This document shows positions 16,655 to 25,670 of a stretch of DNA of 64,000 nucleotides, one piece after another. The DNA lies in NCBI RefSeq assembly GCF_046773475.1, contig NZ_CP177239.1, forward strand, positions 2,914,001 to 2,978,000, read 5' to 3'. The stretch comes from Nitratireductor aquimarinus (lineage in GTDB: Bacteria; Pseudomonadota; Alphaproteobacteria; Rhizobiales; Rhizobiaceae). The notes beneath the pieces were generated by a model that saw nothing but the letters and a program-made list of their open reading frames with translations, had not been told where the DNA came from and made no database searches. Every line of letters begins with the position of its first letter. The first letter of the stretch is position 1. The translations under genes and the position numbers were made by a program.

Positions 16655-17464
16655 TCACGAATGGTCCGAGCGCGATCCGAAATGCTTCACCTCGTGCATC
16701 TCGGGCCGCGCGTTGATCTCTAGAAGCAATGGGGCGAGCCGTTCCGCCCAGGCGTTTGCGCCTGCCTCATCGCCGATCAGGTCCTGCCGGATCTCGATCA
16801 GCGCATGGGCAAAGCCCCGCTCCGTGGCGTGACGGTGCATCGTGTCGCCGGGATATGCGCCGTCATAGGGCTCATTGTCGCCCACGGTCAGGTCGCCGCC
16901 GGCTTTCAGCGCCTCCATCAGCGGGATCGTGGCGCGGTCGTCGCGGTCCCACAGAAGCCCCACCTCCCACGGTCGCCGACGCCCCTTCATGAAGGGCGTG
17001 AACGAATGCATGGAAATGATCAGCGGGGCCGCCTGAAACGCCTCTGCCGCCTGTTCCACGGTCTTTGCCACCGCATCGTGATAGGGCAGGTAATAGCGTT
17101 CGAGCCTGTCGCGCCGTTCTTCCGGGCTCAGCGGATAATTGCCGGGAATGATCGTGCCGTCATAGAGTTGGCGAATCAGTGTCGGGTCGTTGATGCCCCG
17201 GTTCGGGTCGATCAGCAGTCTGGAAAAGCCACACAGAACGGCGGGCGCACCGGTGATCCGGGCCAGCGCGCGGGTTACCGCCTCAACGCCGATGTCATAG
17301 GCGATGTGGCGTTCGAATTCCGTCTCCGGCAGGCCGAGCGCGTCGTAACGCTCGGGCAAGTCCCGTTTGGCATGATCCGCAACCAGAACGAGCCCCATGC
17401 TCTCTCCCGGGGCCGAATCGCCACGAATGATCTCGAAAGGAGATGTATAAGTGCTGGCAGTCAT
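16655..17464 (-). CDS. N-formylglutamate amidohydrolase family protein
   Basis: About 269 residues from the start chosen at 17464 (MTASTYTSPFEII). The family segments are VLVADHAKRDLPERYDALGL, HIAYDIGVEAVTR, FSRLLIDPNRGINDPTLI and ISMHSFTPFMKGRRRPWEVG, with the metal-binding H and E residues of the zinc amidohydrolase fold (ADHA, HIAYDIG, HSFTP, IEIRQDLI). True HutG enzymes release formate from N-formylglutamate, but many members outside hut operons, like this one, have unknown substrates. No hut gene is nearby. Starts at 17497 or 17554 are also open; none has a strong SD. Confidence 0.8.
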   Translation of the reverse strand: MTASTYTSPFEIIRGDSAPGESMGLVLVADHAKRDLPERYDALGLPETEFERHIAYDIGVEAVTRALARITGAPAVLCGFSRLLIDPNRGINDPTLIRQLYDGTIIPGNYPLSPEERRDRLERYYLPYHDAVAKTVEQAAEAFQAAPLIISMHSFTPFMKGRRRPWEVGLLWDRDDRATIPLMEALKAGGDLTVGDNEPYDGAYPGDTMHRHATERGFAHALIEIRQDLIGDEAGANAWAERLAPLLLEINARPEMHEVKHFGSRSDHS

Positions 17465-17628
17465 GGATTCGTTCCCGAAGACATGCGGAGAGGTCATAAA
17501 TGTGCGCTTATCGCAGTCTAGACTTCTCCTTTCATGATGTGCTGCGTTCTGCAATGGCTGTGACGGAAAACACGCGCGGCAGACATTGCCGCGTTGACAG
17601 GCGCACGGACATTGCCGAAAAGGAAAAT

Positions 17629-18141
17629 ATGCTCAAGTCGAATTCAAGGTTACCAAAAATGCTTCGACGGGCGTCGCGCGCGAAACGCCGGGGGGCTTTT
17701 CTGCTGGTCGCCGCTGCCGGACTGGGAGGCGCATTCCTTGCGCCCACACCGGCATTTGCGGACTTCCGTGTTTGCAACTCCACACAAAACCTCGTTGGCG
17801 TGGCCATTGGCTATCGCACCGGCTCGGGCTGGGTGAGCGAGGGTTGGTGGCGGATCGAGAAATCGAGCTGCAAAACCCTGATCGAGGGGCCCCTGGAGTC
17901 GCGCTATTACTATCTCTACGCAGAGGACGCCGCGAGCGGTGGCCGCTGGGAGGGATCGGTCCAGATGTGCGTTGCACTGACCGAGTTCAAGATAGCCGGC
18001 ACCAATGATTGTTTTGCGCGGGGCTTCCAGCGTGCCGGTTTCCAGGAGTACGACACGCGTGAGCAGGAAAACTGGATGGTGGATTTGACTGACGGCCCAG
18101 CCGAAAACAACACGCTGACGAACACCGGTGCTTCCCGATGA
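17629..18141 (+). CDS. DUF1036 family exported protein
   Basis: The 170-residue protein has a basic N terminus and a hydrophobic signal segment ending in an Ala-rich cleavage region (LLVAAAGLGGAFLAPTPAFA). The mature part carries the DUF1036 pattern: FRVCNSTQNLVGVAIGYRTG, GWVSEGWWRIEKSSCKTLI, RYYYLYAEDAASGGRWEG. AAGGAAAAT precedes the ATG at 17629. Its stop overlaps the pyk start by four bases (ATGA), so the two are translationally coupled. Function unknown. Confidence 0.85.
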   Translation: MLKSNSRLPKMLRRASRAKRRGAFLLVAAAGLGGAFLAPTPAFADFRVCNSTQNLVGVAIGYRTGSGWVSEGWWRIEKSSCKTLIEGPLESRYYYLYAEDAASGGRWEGSVQMCVALTEFKIAGTNDCFARGFQRAGFQEYDTREQENWMVDLTDGPAENNTLTNTGASR

Positions 18142-19574
18142 GACGCGAGCGCAAGGTCAAGATTCTCGCAACGCTCGGTCCGTCCTCTTCCGAAGAGGAG
18201 ACGATCCAGCGTTTGTTTGAAGCCGGTGCGGATGTCTTCCGCATCAATATGAGCCATGCCAGCCACGAGCTGATGCGCACCCTTGTCGGGCGCATTCGCG
18301 CAGTGGAGAAGAAGGTCGGTCATCCGATCGGCATTCTGGCCGATCTGCAGGGCCCCAAGCTGCGCGTTGGCACATTCGCCAACAAGAGCGTCGAGCTTTC
18401 CGTCGGGCAGAAATTCACGCTCGATGACAATCCCGAGCCGGGTGACGAAAAGCGGGCGCACCTTCCGCACCCCGAAATCCTGAAATCGGTGGAGCCGGGC
18501 CATCGCCTGCTGATCGACGATGGCCGTCTTCAGCTCAAGGCGCTGAAAAACGACGGCAAGTCGATCACCTGTGAAGTGGTCGCCGGCAACAAGATTTCCG
18601 ATCGCAAGGGCGTCAGCCTGCCCGACACCGATCTGCCCATGGGCGCACTGACCGACAAGGACCGCAAGGATCTCGACGCGGTGCTTTCCGCCGATGTCGA
18701 CTGGATCGCGCTGTCCTTCATCCAGCGTCCGGAGGATCTGGCCGAGGTGCGCAAGGTCGCGCGCGGCCGCGCCTCCCTGCTTGCCAAGATCGAGAAGCCG
18801 CAGGCCGTCAAGCGTCTGGCCGAGATCATCGAGCTGTCCGACGCGCTCATGGTGGCGCGTGGCGATCTGGGCGTGGAAATGCCGCTGGAGGCCGTTCCCG
18901 GCATCCAGAAGCAGATCACCCGCGCCTGTCGCCGTGCCGGCAAGCCGGTGGTTGTCGCCACCCAGATGCTCGAATCGATGATCTCCGCTCCCGTGCCCAC
19001 CCGCGCGGAAGTCTCCGACGTCGCCACGGCGGTGTTCGAGGGCGCGGATGCGGTCATGCTTTCCGCAGAATCGGCCGCCGGTGACTATCCGGTCGAAGCC
19101 GTTTCGACCATGAGCTCCATCGCGACCAAGGTGGAGCAGGACCCGACCTATCCGACCATCATCAACGGTCAGCGCAGCGAGCCGGAGCCCACGGGCGCAG
19201 ACGCCATTTCCATGGCCGCGCGCCAGATTGCCGAAACGCTCAATCTCTCGGCGATCATCTCCTACACCTCGTCGGGCACCACGGGCCTGCGCGCTGCGCG
19301 CGAGCGCCCGCAGGTGCCGATCATCGCGCTTTCCCCGGTTGTGCAGACGGCGCGCCGTCTGTCGCTCGTCTGGGGCACGCATTGTGTGGTCACCGAGGAT
19401 GCGGCGGATCTGGACGACATGGTCAACCGCGCCTGCCGCATCGCGTATGAGGAAGGTTTTGCAAAGCCCGGCAACCGCGTGATTGTCACGGCCGGTGTGC
19501 CGCTGGGAACCCCCGGCGCCACCAACATGCTGCGCATTGCCTATATTGGTTCGGACGGTCTGGGCGGGATCTAA
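18138..19574 (+). CDS. pyk: Pyruvate kinase
   Basis: The 478-residue protein is full length. It begins RRERKVKILATLGPSSSEEE with the substrate-binding FRINMSHASH. The active-site signature LLAKIEKPQAVKRLAEIIEL, the MVARGDLGVEMP motif and the allosteric C-terminal domain (from about 345) are all present. It converts phosphoenolpyruvate and ADP to pyruvate and ATP. The stop TAA lies directly before a family A repeat, and a terminator follows at 19707. The ATGA overlap with the DUF1036 gene makes a two-gene operon. Confidence 0.96.
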   Translation: MRRERKVKILATLGPSSSEEETIQRLFEAGADVFRINMSHASHELMRTLVGRIRAVEKKVGHPIGILADLQGPKLRVGTFANKSVELSVGQKFTLDDNPEPGDEKRAHLPHPEILKSVEPGHRLLIDDGRLQLKALKNDGKSITCEVVAGNKISDRKGVSLPDTDLPMGALTDKDRKDLDAVLSADVDWIALSFIQRPEDLAEVRKVARGRASLLAKIEKPQAVKRLAEIIELSDALMVARGDLGVEMPLEAVPGIQKQITRACRRAGKPVVVATQMLESMISAPVPTRAEVSDVATAVFEGADAVMLSAESAAGDYPVEAVSTMSSIATKVEQDPTYPTIINGQRSEPEPTGADAISMAARQIAETLNLSAIISYTSSGTTGLRAARERPQVPIIALSPVVQTARRLSLVWGTHCVVTEDAADLDDMVNRACRIAYEEGFAKPGNRVIVTAGVPLGTPGATNMLRIAYIGSDGLGGI

Positions 19575-19675
19575 AGCAATTTCAGGAAAAGTGGGAACCG
19601 GTTTTCCGTCCGGAATTGCGTAGGAACATTGAGTTAGGGCGTTTTCGCGTTTCAACGAAAAGCGAAAATGCTCTA
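19575..19675. repeat. Intergenic repeat, family A (copy 3)
   Basis: A full copy starts at the base after the pyk stop: AGCAATTTCAGGAAAAGTGG with the ACCGGTTTTCCGTCCGGAAT arm and the second half GGGCGTTTTCGCGTTTCAAC ... AATGCTCTAA. Confidence 0.85.
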
Positions 19676-19706
19676 ACCCGCTCAGCTTCTTGGCACCAAG
19701 CATACG

Positions 19707-19738
19707 GTCCGGCGGGGTTTCCCTGTCGGGCTTTTTTT
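19707..19738 (+). terminator. Intrinsic terminator of the pyk unit
   Basis: GTCCGGCGGGG (19707-19717) pairs with CCCTGTCGGGC (19721-19731) with three G-U pairs and a TTT loop, and is followed by seven T. Confidence 0.8.
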
Positions 19739-19798
19739 ATGCGCCGGTAGAAAAACGTAGGGGCTGTTATACGGGGCGAGGGCGCGCCACAGAGCGCG

Positions 19799-20392
19799 TC
19801 AGATGCCCTGACCGTCCAGCTCGTCGGAAATCTCCGCCACGGCGTTCTGTGCGCTTCTCAGCATGGGATAGACGTCCAGAACCTGCTCATAGGCCGTCAG
19901 CGCCTGCTGCTCGTGTCCCGTGGCCTGCAGAATGCGCGCCATGCCGGCCAGCGCGCCGAAATGGCGGGGCTCCAGCTCCAGCGCATGCGATATGTCCGTC
20001 ATGGAGCGGGCATAGTCGTTCATCATGTAATGCACCGTCGCGCGCCGGTTCCAGCCCTCCGCATAATCGGGAAAGAGAACGGTCACCTGATCGAGAAAAT
20101 CCAGCGCAACGGAGAAATCCTGCGCTTTGACGGCGTCATTCGCCCACTGCATCAGCAGGTTGGCGGTATCGCTGCCCGAATCGCTCCAGGCTTCGCCAAT
20201 GCGCAGGGCAATCCGGCGTGCGGCCCGTTCGTTCGTTTCTTTTTTGAGGTCGGAGAAAAGCGCGTTGAGTCGCGTCTGCCTGTCTGTCGCCGGCGCTTCA
20301 ACGCCGGTCACAGGCTCATTGCCATCGGCCGCCTGAAGAGGCGGCAGACCCATCATGAAAATGGCGGCAATGGCTACAGTGAATCGGACCAT
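19799..20392 (-). CDS. Exported tetratricopeptide-repeat protein
   Basis: The 197-residue protein starts with a signal peptide (about 1-21, ending LPPLQAA). From about residue 90 it has TPR-like helical repeats: QDFSVALDFLDQVTVLFPDY, AEGWNRRATVHYMMNDYARS and FGALAGMARILQATGHEQQA. It is probably a periplasmic scaffold or assembly protein; no enzyme domain is visible. It is convergent with pyk. Confidence 0.8.
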   Translation of the reverse strand: MVRFTVAIAAIFMMGLPPLQAADGNEPVTGVEAPATDRQTRLNALFSDLKKETNERAARRIALRIGEAWSDSGSDTANLLMQWANDAVKAQDFSVALDFLDQVTVLFPDYAEGWNRRATVHYMMNDYARSMTDISHALELEPRHFGALAGMARILQATGHEQQALTAYEQVLDVYPMLRSAQNAVAEISDELDGQGI

Positions 20393-20462
20393 GCCGCAAT
20401 CATAGGCGCGGCACAGCCAAAGGAAAACTGAATTTCGCGTGAAGACCGCCCGAACAGGCGGA

Positions 20463-20588
20463 TCAGCCCTGCCGTGCCTTGAAGCGCGGGTTGGACTTGT
20501 TGATGATGTAAATGCGTCCCTTGCGACGGACCATGCGGTTTTCGCGGTGACGGGTCTTCAGCGCTTTGAGCGAATTTTTGATCTTCAT
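20463..20588 (-). CDS. rpmJ: 50S ribosomal protein L36 (Cys-less form)
   Basis: The 41-residue product from the ATG at 20588 reads MKIKNSLKALKTRHRENRMV and so on to KARQG, the alphaproteobacterial L36. It lacks the four zinc-binding Cys/His residues of the C+ paralogue. It is a structural protein of the large subunit near the peptidyl-transferase centre. A longer reading frame to 20651 is an upstream extension without support. Confidence 0.93.
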   Translation of the reverse strand: MKIKNSLKALKTRHRENRMVRRKGRIYIINKSNPRFKARQG

Positions 20589-20781
20589 CGTTCTTGTCCG
20601 TGGTTGGCCGTTGGGCCCGAAATGAGAAGGCGCGCTGTCCCGGCGCGCCACAAGTCGATGGGCTCATAGACGACGAAGCTTGCCTGTGTCAACCTTTCGG
20701 CGGGTTGTCGAGGGTGAATCCGGCGATTCCACGTTGCAGGCAGCCCGATTTTTTGATGACCACAGCTTTATGGAGATTCAT

Positions 20782-21195
20782 ATGTCATATCGCAATTTCC
20801 GGTATCCGTTTGCAGCATTCGCATTTTTGCTCTTCGCCTCGTCCGTGCCCCTTCACGCAGATGAACTCGACTGCGACGATGCGCAGACGCAGGCCGACAT
20901 GACCCAGTGCGCAGGCAAGTCCTATCAAGCCGCCGACAAGAAGCTCAATGCGCGCTATGGCGACGCCATGAAGCGTTACGAGAGCAATGAGGAAGCGCGC
21001 ACGCTTCTGCGCGATGCGCAGCGCGCCTGGATCGCGTTTCGCGATGCTGAATGCGATCTGGTCACGCTCGGCGTGCGCGGCGGGTCCATCGAGCCGATGA
21101 TCCGCGCCCAGTGCCTTGAAGACCTGACCGAAGACCGTTCAGATCAGCTGGAAGATCTGGTGGACTGTCAGGAAGGCGATCTCAGCTGCCTGTAA
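20782..21195 (+). CDS. Lysozyme inhibitor LprI-like (DUF1311) exported protein
   Basis: The 137-residue protein has a signal peptide (about 1-26, FAFLLFASSVPLHADE), then the DUF1311 pattern with paired cysteines: LDCDDAQTQADMTQCAGKSY, AQRAWIAFRDAECDLV, and CLEDLTEDRSDQLEDL. Family members are periplasmic; one, LprI, inhibits lysozyme. GGAG lies seven bases before the ATG at 20782. Its last 14 bases overlap the end of the convergent purK gene. Confidence 0.82.
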   Translation: MSYRNFRYPFAAFAFLLFASSVPLHADELDCDDAQTQADMTQCAGKSYQAADKKLNARYGDAMKRYESNEEARTLLRDAQRAWIAFRDAECDLVTLGVRGGSIEPMIRAQCLEDLTEDRSDQLEDLVDCQEGDLSCL

Positions 21196-22261
21196 GGCGC
21201 GTGAAGTGCCCCATCTTGCGGCCGGGCCTTATGTCCGTCTTGCCATAGAGGTGGAGCATCAGATCGGGTTCTGCGAGCAGTTCCGTTGCGCGCAGAACCT
21301 CGTCACCGATCAGGTTTTCCATCACGCAGTCCGAGTGGTGCCTCGGGTCGCCCAGCGGCAGGCCCGCCACGGCGCGAATGTGCTGTTCAAACTGCGAAAC
21401 CGTGCAGGCCGCCTCGGTCCAGTGTCCCGAATTGTGCACGCGCGGCGCGATCTCGTTGACCAGCACCTTGCCATTGTCGAGCACGAAGAACTCGACGCCC
21501 AGAACCCCGACATATTGCAGGGAGGTGAGAATGTCCGTGGCTGCCTGCGTGGCGGCCGCCCGCGTCTGAGGGGCGATTTCGGCCGGGACAGTAGAGCGGT
21601 GCAGAATGCCGTCGCGATGTTCGTTGTGGGCCGGCTCATAGGTGGCGATATGCCCGTCCACCGAACGCGCCGCGATCACCGAGATTTCCTGCTGGAAGGG
21701 GATCAGCGCCTCGAGGATCAGCGGAACGCCGCCCATCTCGGCAAACACGCCTTCGCAATCTGCGGCCGTGGCGTCGCGAAACACGCGCTGTCCCTTGCCG
21801 TCATAGCCCAGACGCCGGGTTTTGAGCACGCCGCTGCCGGAAAAGCCCTCAAGGCCCCGCGCCAGGTCGTCATCGCTGTCCACGGAAACGAACGGCGCCG
21901 TCGAGATGCCTGCCGCGTTCAGGAAAATCTTCTCCGCGAGGCGATCCTGCGCCGTTTCCAGCGCCTCGGGCGGCGGGAACACTGACAGCTGTTCGCTCAG
22001 CGTTGCGGCAGTCGCCACTGGCACGTTCTCGAATTCATAGGTGATGACGTCGCATTGCGCGCAGAGCCGGCGCAGGGCGCTGGCGTCGTCATAGGGCGCA
22101 TGAATGAAGGCGTTGGCCACCTGTGCCGCAGGGCTGTTTTCCGCGGGGTCGAGAATGATGGTGCGGTAGCCGAGTTTCGCTGCCGCCATGGCAAGCATGC
22201 GGCCAAGCTGCCCGCCACCGAGAATCCCGATGGTTGCGCCCTGGGGAAGTGGAGCCTTCAT
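21182..22261 (-). CDS. purK: 5-(carboxyamino)imidazole ribonucleotide synthase
   Basis: The 359-residue ATP-grasp enzyme has the N-terminal GATIGILGGGQLGRMLAMAA, the ATP-grasp SGVLKTRRLGYDGKGQRVF and the EIAPRVHNSGHWTEAACTVS metal-binding segment. It uses ATP and bicarbonate to carboxylate AIR to N5-CAIR in purine synthesis. I choose the ATG at 22261, two bases after the purE stop, over the upstream TTG. It forms an operon with purE. Confidence 0.95.
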   Translation of the reverse strand: MKAPLPQGATIGILGGGQLGRMLAMAAAKLGYRTIILDPAENSPAAQVANAFIHAPYDDASALRRLCAQCDVITYEFENVPVATAATLSEQLSVFPPPEALETAQDRLAEKIFLNAAGISTAPFVSVDSDDDLARGLEGFSGSGVLKTRRLGYDGKGQRVFRDATAADCEGVFAEMGGVPLILEALIPFQQEISVIAARSVDGHIATYEPAHNEHRDGILHRSTVPAEIAPQTRAAATQAATDILTSLQYVGVLGVEFFVLDNGKVLVNEIAPRVHNSGHWTEAACTVSQFEQHIRAVAGLPLGDPRHHSDCVMENLIGDEVLRATELLAEPDLMLHLYGKTDIRPGRKMGHFTRLTGS

Positions 22262-22263
22262 GA

Positions 22264-22755
22264 TCAATCTACCGGATATTCGGCCACCTGTGCCGTCTGT
22301 GCTGCGCGCCAGTCATCGAGACGGTCGGCAAGGTCTTCGTCAGAGAGCGCGAGAACCGAGGCCGAAAGAAGCGCGGCGTTGATCGCGCCGGCGCGTCCGA
22401 TGGCCAGCGTTCCAACCGGCACGCCGGCGGGCATCTGTACGATGGAGAGAAGCGAATCCTGCCCCGAAAGCGCCTTGGATTCCACCGGCACGCCGAAAAC
22501 GGGCAGCGGCGTCATGGCGGCCGTCATGCCCGGCAGATGGGCCGCGCCGCCGGCGCCGGCGATGATGGTCTGAAAGCCCTCGTCGCGGGCATTCCTGGCA
22601 AAGTCATAGAGACGTTCAGGCGTGCGGTGGGCGGAAACGATCCGCGCTTCATATTCCACACCCAGCGCATCCAGCGTGTCTGCGGCGTGGCGCATTGTCG
22701 CCCAGTCGGATTGGCTTCCCATGATTATCGCCACTCGGGCGGTCCGCTCAGCCAT
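22264..22755 (-). CDS. purE: N5-carboxyaminoimidazole ribonucleotide mutase
   Basis: The 163-residue protein shows VAIIMGSQSDWATMRHAADT, the catalytic IVSAHRTPERL histidine, and AGAGGAAHLPGMTAAMTPLP, all of class I PurE. It moves the carboxyl of N5-CAIR to give CAIR, the step after PurK. GAGGGGG precedes the ATG at 22755; the reading frame extends upstream to a TTG without support. The class I type fits the presence of purK. Confidence 0.95.
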   Translation of the reverse strand: MAERTARVAIIMGSQSDWATMRHAADTLDALGVEYEARIVSAHRTPERLYDFARNARDEGFQTIIAGAGGAAHLPGMTAAMTPLPVFGVPVESKALSGQDSLLSIVQMPAGVPVGTLAIGRAGAINAALLSASVLALSDEDLADRLDDWRAAQTAQVAEYPVD

Positions 22756-22865
22756 CAAGCCCCCTCGCAATCAAAAAACAGCCTGTAGTCAAAACTGTCT
22801 CTCCCCGCAACCTCGTGCGCCCGCCTGATGTCGAATTCGACAGGAAATCAGGCAATTCAGGCAAG

Positions 22866-23090
22866 TCACGCAATGATGTCAGGGATGATGTTGTCTTCCA
22901 GTTCCTGAAGCCGGTCCTTGAGCGCCAGCTTTTTCTTTTTCATGCGCTGAATGCGAAGCGGGTCGCAGCCCGTAGCGATCATTGCGTTGATCGCGGCGTC
23001 GAAATCCGCGTGATCCTGTTTGAGGCGGGCGAATTCGAGACGAATTTCCGCCTGTTCCTGTTCTGATGTCACCACAGTCAGCTGATCCAC
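22866..23090 (-). CDS. YdcH-family small protein (DUF465)
   Basis: A small charged coiled-coil-like protein of about 74 residues with the DUF465 ending CDPLRIQRMKKKKLALKDRL followed by QELEDNIIPDIIA. The start is uncertain: GTG codons at 23090, 23075 and 23072 are all possible and none has a clear SD; the shortest would give 68 residues. Function unknown. It lies upstream of purE on the same strand. Confidence 0.75.
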   Translation of the reverse strand: MDQLTVVTSEQEQAEIRLEFARLKQDHADFDAAINAMIATGCDPLRIQRMKKKKLALKDRLQELEDNIIPDIIA

Positions 23091-23317
23091 ATATGCAAGA
23101 TTCTGGCCTGAATCCGGCGGGCGGATCTGCAGCCGATCAAAGCTGTCGAGGCAGGCCCGTCAGCGGCCGCGCTTATAGCACATTTCAGCATTACAGGAAA
23201 TGCTACCAGACTGTGTTCGACAAGCCACATTTCAGGTGGCACACTGTCTGGATCGCCGGTTCCCGCGGGCGGGTGAGGGGCCGGTGAGTTCTCGAGGAAA
23301 CAAAGGAGAACCCAATC

Positions 23318-23497
23318 ATGTCTCTTGAATCCCATCTTGCAGAGTTGAAGCGTAAACACGGCGAACTGGAGCGGGAGCTCGACAGCGCCAAGCTCCATCC
23401 TTCAGTCGATGAGCTCGACATTGCTCAACTCAAACGGCGCAAGCTGGCCATCAAGGACGAGATGGAAAAGATCATGGCAGGTGCGACCCGTCATTAG
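23318..23497 (+). CDS. YdcH-family small protein (DUF465), 59 residues
   Basis: A short gene starting MSLESHLAELKRKHGELERE and ending EKIMAGATRH. It has a strong SD (AAAGGAG, 23302-23308) and the DUF465 hallmark DIAQLKRRKLAIKDEMEKI. The charged helical pattern fits a short coiled coil. It is divergent from the other YdcH-like gene at 22866, making a back-to-back pair about 230 bases apart. The TAG stop is directly followed by, and shares its G with, a family A repeat. Confidence 0.85.
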   Translation: MSLESHLAELKRKHGELERELDSAKLHPSVDELDIAQLKRRKLAIKDEMEKIMAGATRH

Positions 23498-23597
23498 AGC
23501 AAACCCAGGAAAAGTGGGAACCGGTTTCCCGTCCGGAATTGCGCAAAAACAATGAATGAGAGCGTCTTGCGCTTCAATGGAAAGCGGAAGCGCTCCA
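23497..23597. repeat. Intergenic repeat, family A (copy 4)
   Basis: Full-length copy: GAGCAAACCCAGGAAAAGTG, then the ACCGGTTTCCCGTCCGGAATTGCG arm, ending GGAAGCGCTCC. The left outer arm has changed (AAACCC for AATTCC). Confidence 0.85.
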
Positions 23598-23867
23598 GAT
23601 CGCCGCGCGTCCATCCGGATGCGCAAGGGGCGGTCTGATCCATTGATGGAGCACCGGACCAATTCCAAACCGGACCAATCCGAAAGCAAATGCCGGTCAG
23701 GCGCGTTTCGCGCCTGATTCGTGATCTTGATAATGCGGCCCAATTGCGGGCCTTCAGCCTCCGTCTCGGGTCATCCGGGTGCGGGGGCTTCGTCATTCTG
23801 GAAACCGCAATCCGGCATTCGCAACATGAATGCCGATGCGCTCACCCTATACCGGGTTTCATGACGC
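23598..23867. repeat. Intergenic repeat, family B (copy 2), and gene-free remainder
   Basis: Directly joined to the family A copy is a second element like that at 763-860, reading AGATCGCCGCGCGTCCATCC, then TTGATGGAGCACCGGACC and two degenerate half-sites (to about 23695). Next is a hairpin, TCAGGCGCG (23697-23705) and CGCGCCTGA (23709-23717). From 23718 to the MFS stop I see no gene. Confidence 0.6.
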
Positions 23868-25142
23868 CTATTTGACAGCGGCCTCCGCCTCGCCGTTCTC
23901 GGCATCCTCCGTGTCGCTGCGCGGGTCGAGCACCGCAGCCTGCGGCGTCACGGCGCGTTCGGAAGGCAGGGCGTTGAACGCCTCGCGCTCGTCCACCGGC
24001 ACCGGGGCACGCCGCGTGATGCGCAGCAGCGCATAGCCAGCAAGGCTGAAATGGGAAAGCGCGGTGATCAGGAACAGGCTTTCCGGGCGCAGGCTTTCCA
24101 TCAGCACGCCGCCAACCAGCGGGCCGAGCATGGTTCCGCCGCCATAAAGAAACAGAAGTCCGCTTGCCACTTTCACGAAGTCTTCCGGCGAAGCGTGGTC
24201 GTTCGCATGGGCGACGATGATCGAATAAAGCGTGTAGGCAAAAGCGCCATAGACCGCCGTCATCGCGATCACATAGGTGCCGTCGCGTGGTGCGGTGAGG
24301 AAAATCGTGAACCCCACAAGGCTAGCACCGAACGACAGTCCCGCGATCACGAAGCGGCGGTCGATCCGGTCCGACAGCCGGCCGGCCGGCAGCTGCAGTG
24401 CGGCCCCGGCCAGAACGGCAATACTCATCATCGTGGCAATCTGAAGCGTTGAGATGCCAATCTCGCCGCCATAGACCGCGCCCAGCGTGCCCCACGCGCC
24501 ATTGGCCGTGCCCACAAGAAGGCAGCCGATAAATGCCACCGGCGAGTTCACGAAAAGCCCCTTGAGGTCGAGCGTGACCTGCGCCAGCGGCTGCGGGCTC
24601 ACCGCCTTGGAAACGGCGGTGGGAATGAGCGCCATGCAGAACAGGATGCCGGTCGTCATGAACAGGAGCGTGTTCGACACATCGCCGAACGCCACCGTCA
24701 TCTGTCCGGCGGTCAGCGACGCATAGGTCAGCATCATGTAGACGCCGAAAACGGTGCCCCGGTTTTCATTGGTGGACTTCTCGTTCAGCCAGCTTTCGAT
24801 CACCATGAATGCGCCGGCCATGGTGAAGCCGGTGAAGATGCGCAGGATGACCCAGCCGGTCGGATCCACCCACATGCCGGTCAAAAGCGCAATGATCGCG
24901 CCCGAGGCCGCAAACGCGCCAAAGGCCCGCACATGGCCGGCGCGGCGCACGATGCGCGGCGCGATGAAGCAGCCAGCGACAAAGCCCGCTGCCCAGGCAG
25001 CGCCCAAGGCACCCAGAGAGGCCGTCGGGAAGCCTTCCATCTGCCCGCGAAGCGGCAGCAAAAGTCCATGAAGGCCCGATCCCGTGAGCAGGAATGCGGT
25101 GCCCAGAAGAAGCGCAATGATAGAGCCGAGAGGTGACAGCAT
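23868..25142 (-). CDS. MFS transporter (YcaD-like)
   Basis: The 424-residue integral membrane protein has 12 predicted hydrophobic segments and MFS loop motifs: APRIVRRAGHVRAFGAFA after helix 2, and GRLSDRIDRRFVIAG after helix 8. ESWLNEKSTNENRGTVFGVY after helix 4 is typical of the YcaD subgroup. A short cytoplasmic tail is acidic (SDTEDAENGEAEAAVK). The substrate is unknown. It stands alone on the minus strand. Confidence 0.82.
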   Translation of the reverse strand: MLSPLGSIIALLLGTAFLLTGSGLHGLLLPLRGQMEGFPTASLGALGAAWAAGFVAGCFIAPRIVRRAGHVRAFGAFAASGAIIALLTGMWVDPTGWVILRIFTGFTMAGAFMVIESWLNEKSTNENRGTVFGVYMMLTYASLTAGQMTVAFGDVSNTLLFMTTGILFCMALIPTAVSKAVSPQPLAQVTLDLKGLFVNSPVAFIGCLLVGTANGAWGTLGAVYGGEIGISTLQIATMMSIAVLAGAALQLPAGRLSDRIDRRFVIAGLSFGASLVGFTIFLTAPRDGTYVIAMTAVYGAFAYTLYSIIVAHANDHASPEDFVKVASGLLFLYGGGTMLGPLVGGVLMESLRPESLFLITALSHFSLAGYALLRITRRAPVPVDEREAFNALPSERAVTPQAAVLDPRSDTEDAENGEAEAAVK

Positions 25143-25356
25143 GTACGGGTTCCGAAGGGGGTAGCGTTCGAATTGGCCGGTTGTCGTTCAACCGCGCCTT
25201 CGCCATCGAATCATGGCGTCAGCAAGGCCGGGGAAGAGACTGGCGGCGTCTTCGAGACACGCGTTTGACACTATGCGCGAATAACGGCGTCGCCGCCATC
25301 GCAAAACCGTCGTTCAGGGCGACGATTGCGGTATCCGAAGACCCTTTCGCGCCAGG

Positions 25357-25551
25357 CTAATCCCGTCGGAACAATGCCTCTGCGGCGTTCTTGGTTGCAC
25401 CCTTGCTTTCAATGTCCCGTTCGAGCCGCACGATCTCCTCCTTCAGTTGCGCAATCCGTTTGTTGAGTTCCTCTACGGAGAGCAGCGACAGGTCCTCACC
25501 GATCCGGTGGCCGGCCGCCTGTTTCTTGTCGTCCTCGTCGAAAATGCCCAT
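25357..25551 (-). CDS. DUF1192 family small protein
   Basis: The 64-residue protein begins MGIFDEDDKKQAAGHRIGED and continues with a coiled-coil stretch EELNKRIAQLKEEIVRLERD; this is the DUF1192 pattern. GGGAG lies eight bases before the ATG at 25551. Function unknown. It is divergent from the quinone oxidoreductase gene. Confidence 0.85.
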   Translation of the reverse strand: MGIFDEDDKKQAAGHRIGEDLSLLSVEELNKRIAQLKEEIVRLERDIESKGATKNAAEALFRRD

Positions 25552-25670
25552 TGCGCGTTCTCCCATCGCCTCCATCCGCAGGGTGATGCGCTATCCTGTC
25601 AGGCGCGCCCTTGATCCGCGTGCATCACTCGCCGATTGTGTTGTCGGACGTTCTTCAAATCAACAGGGGC

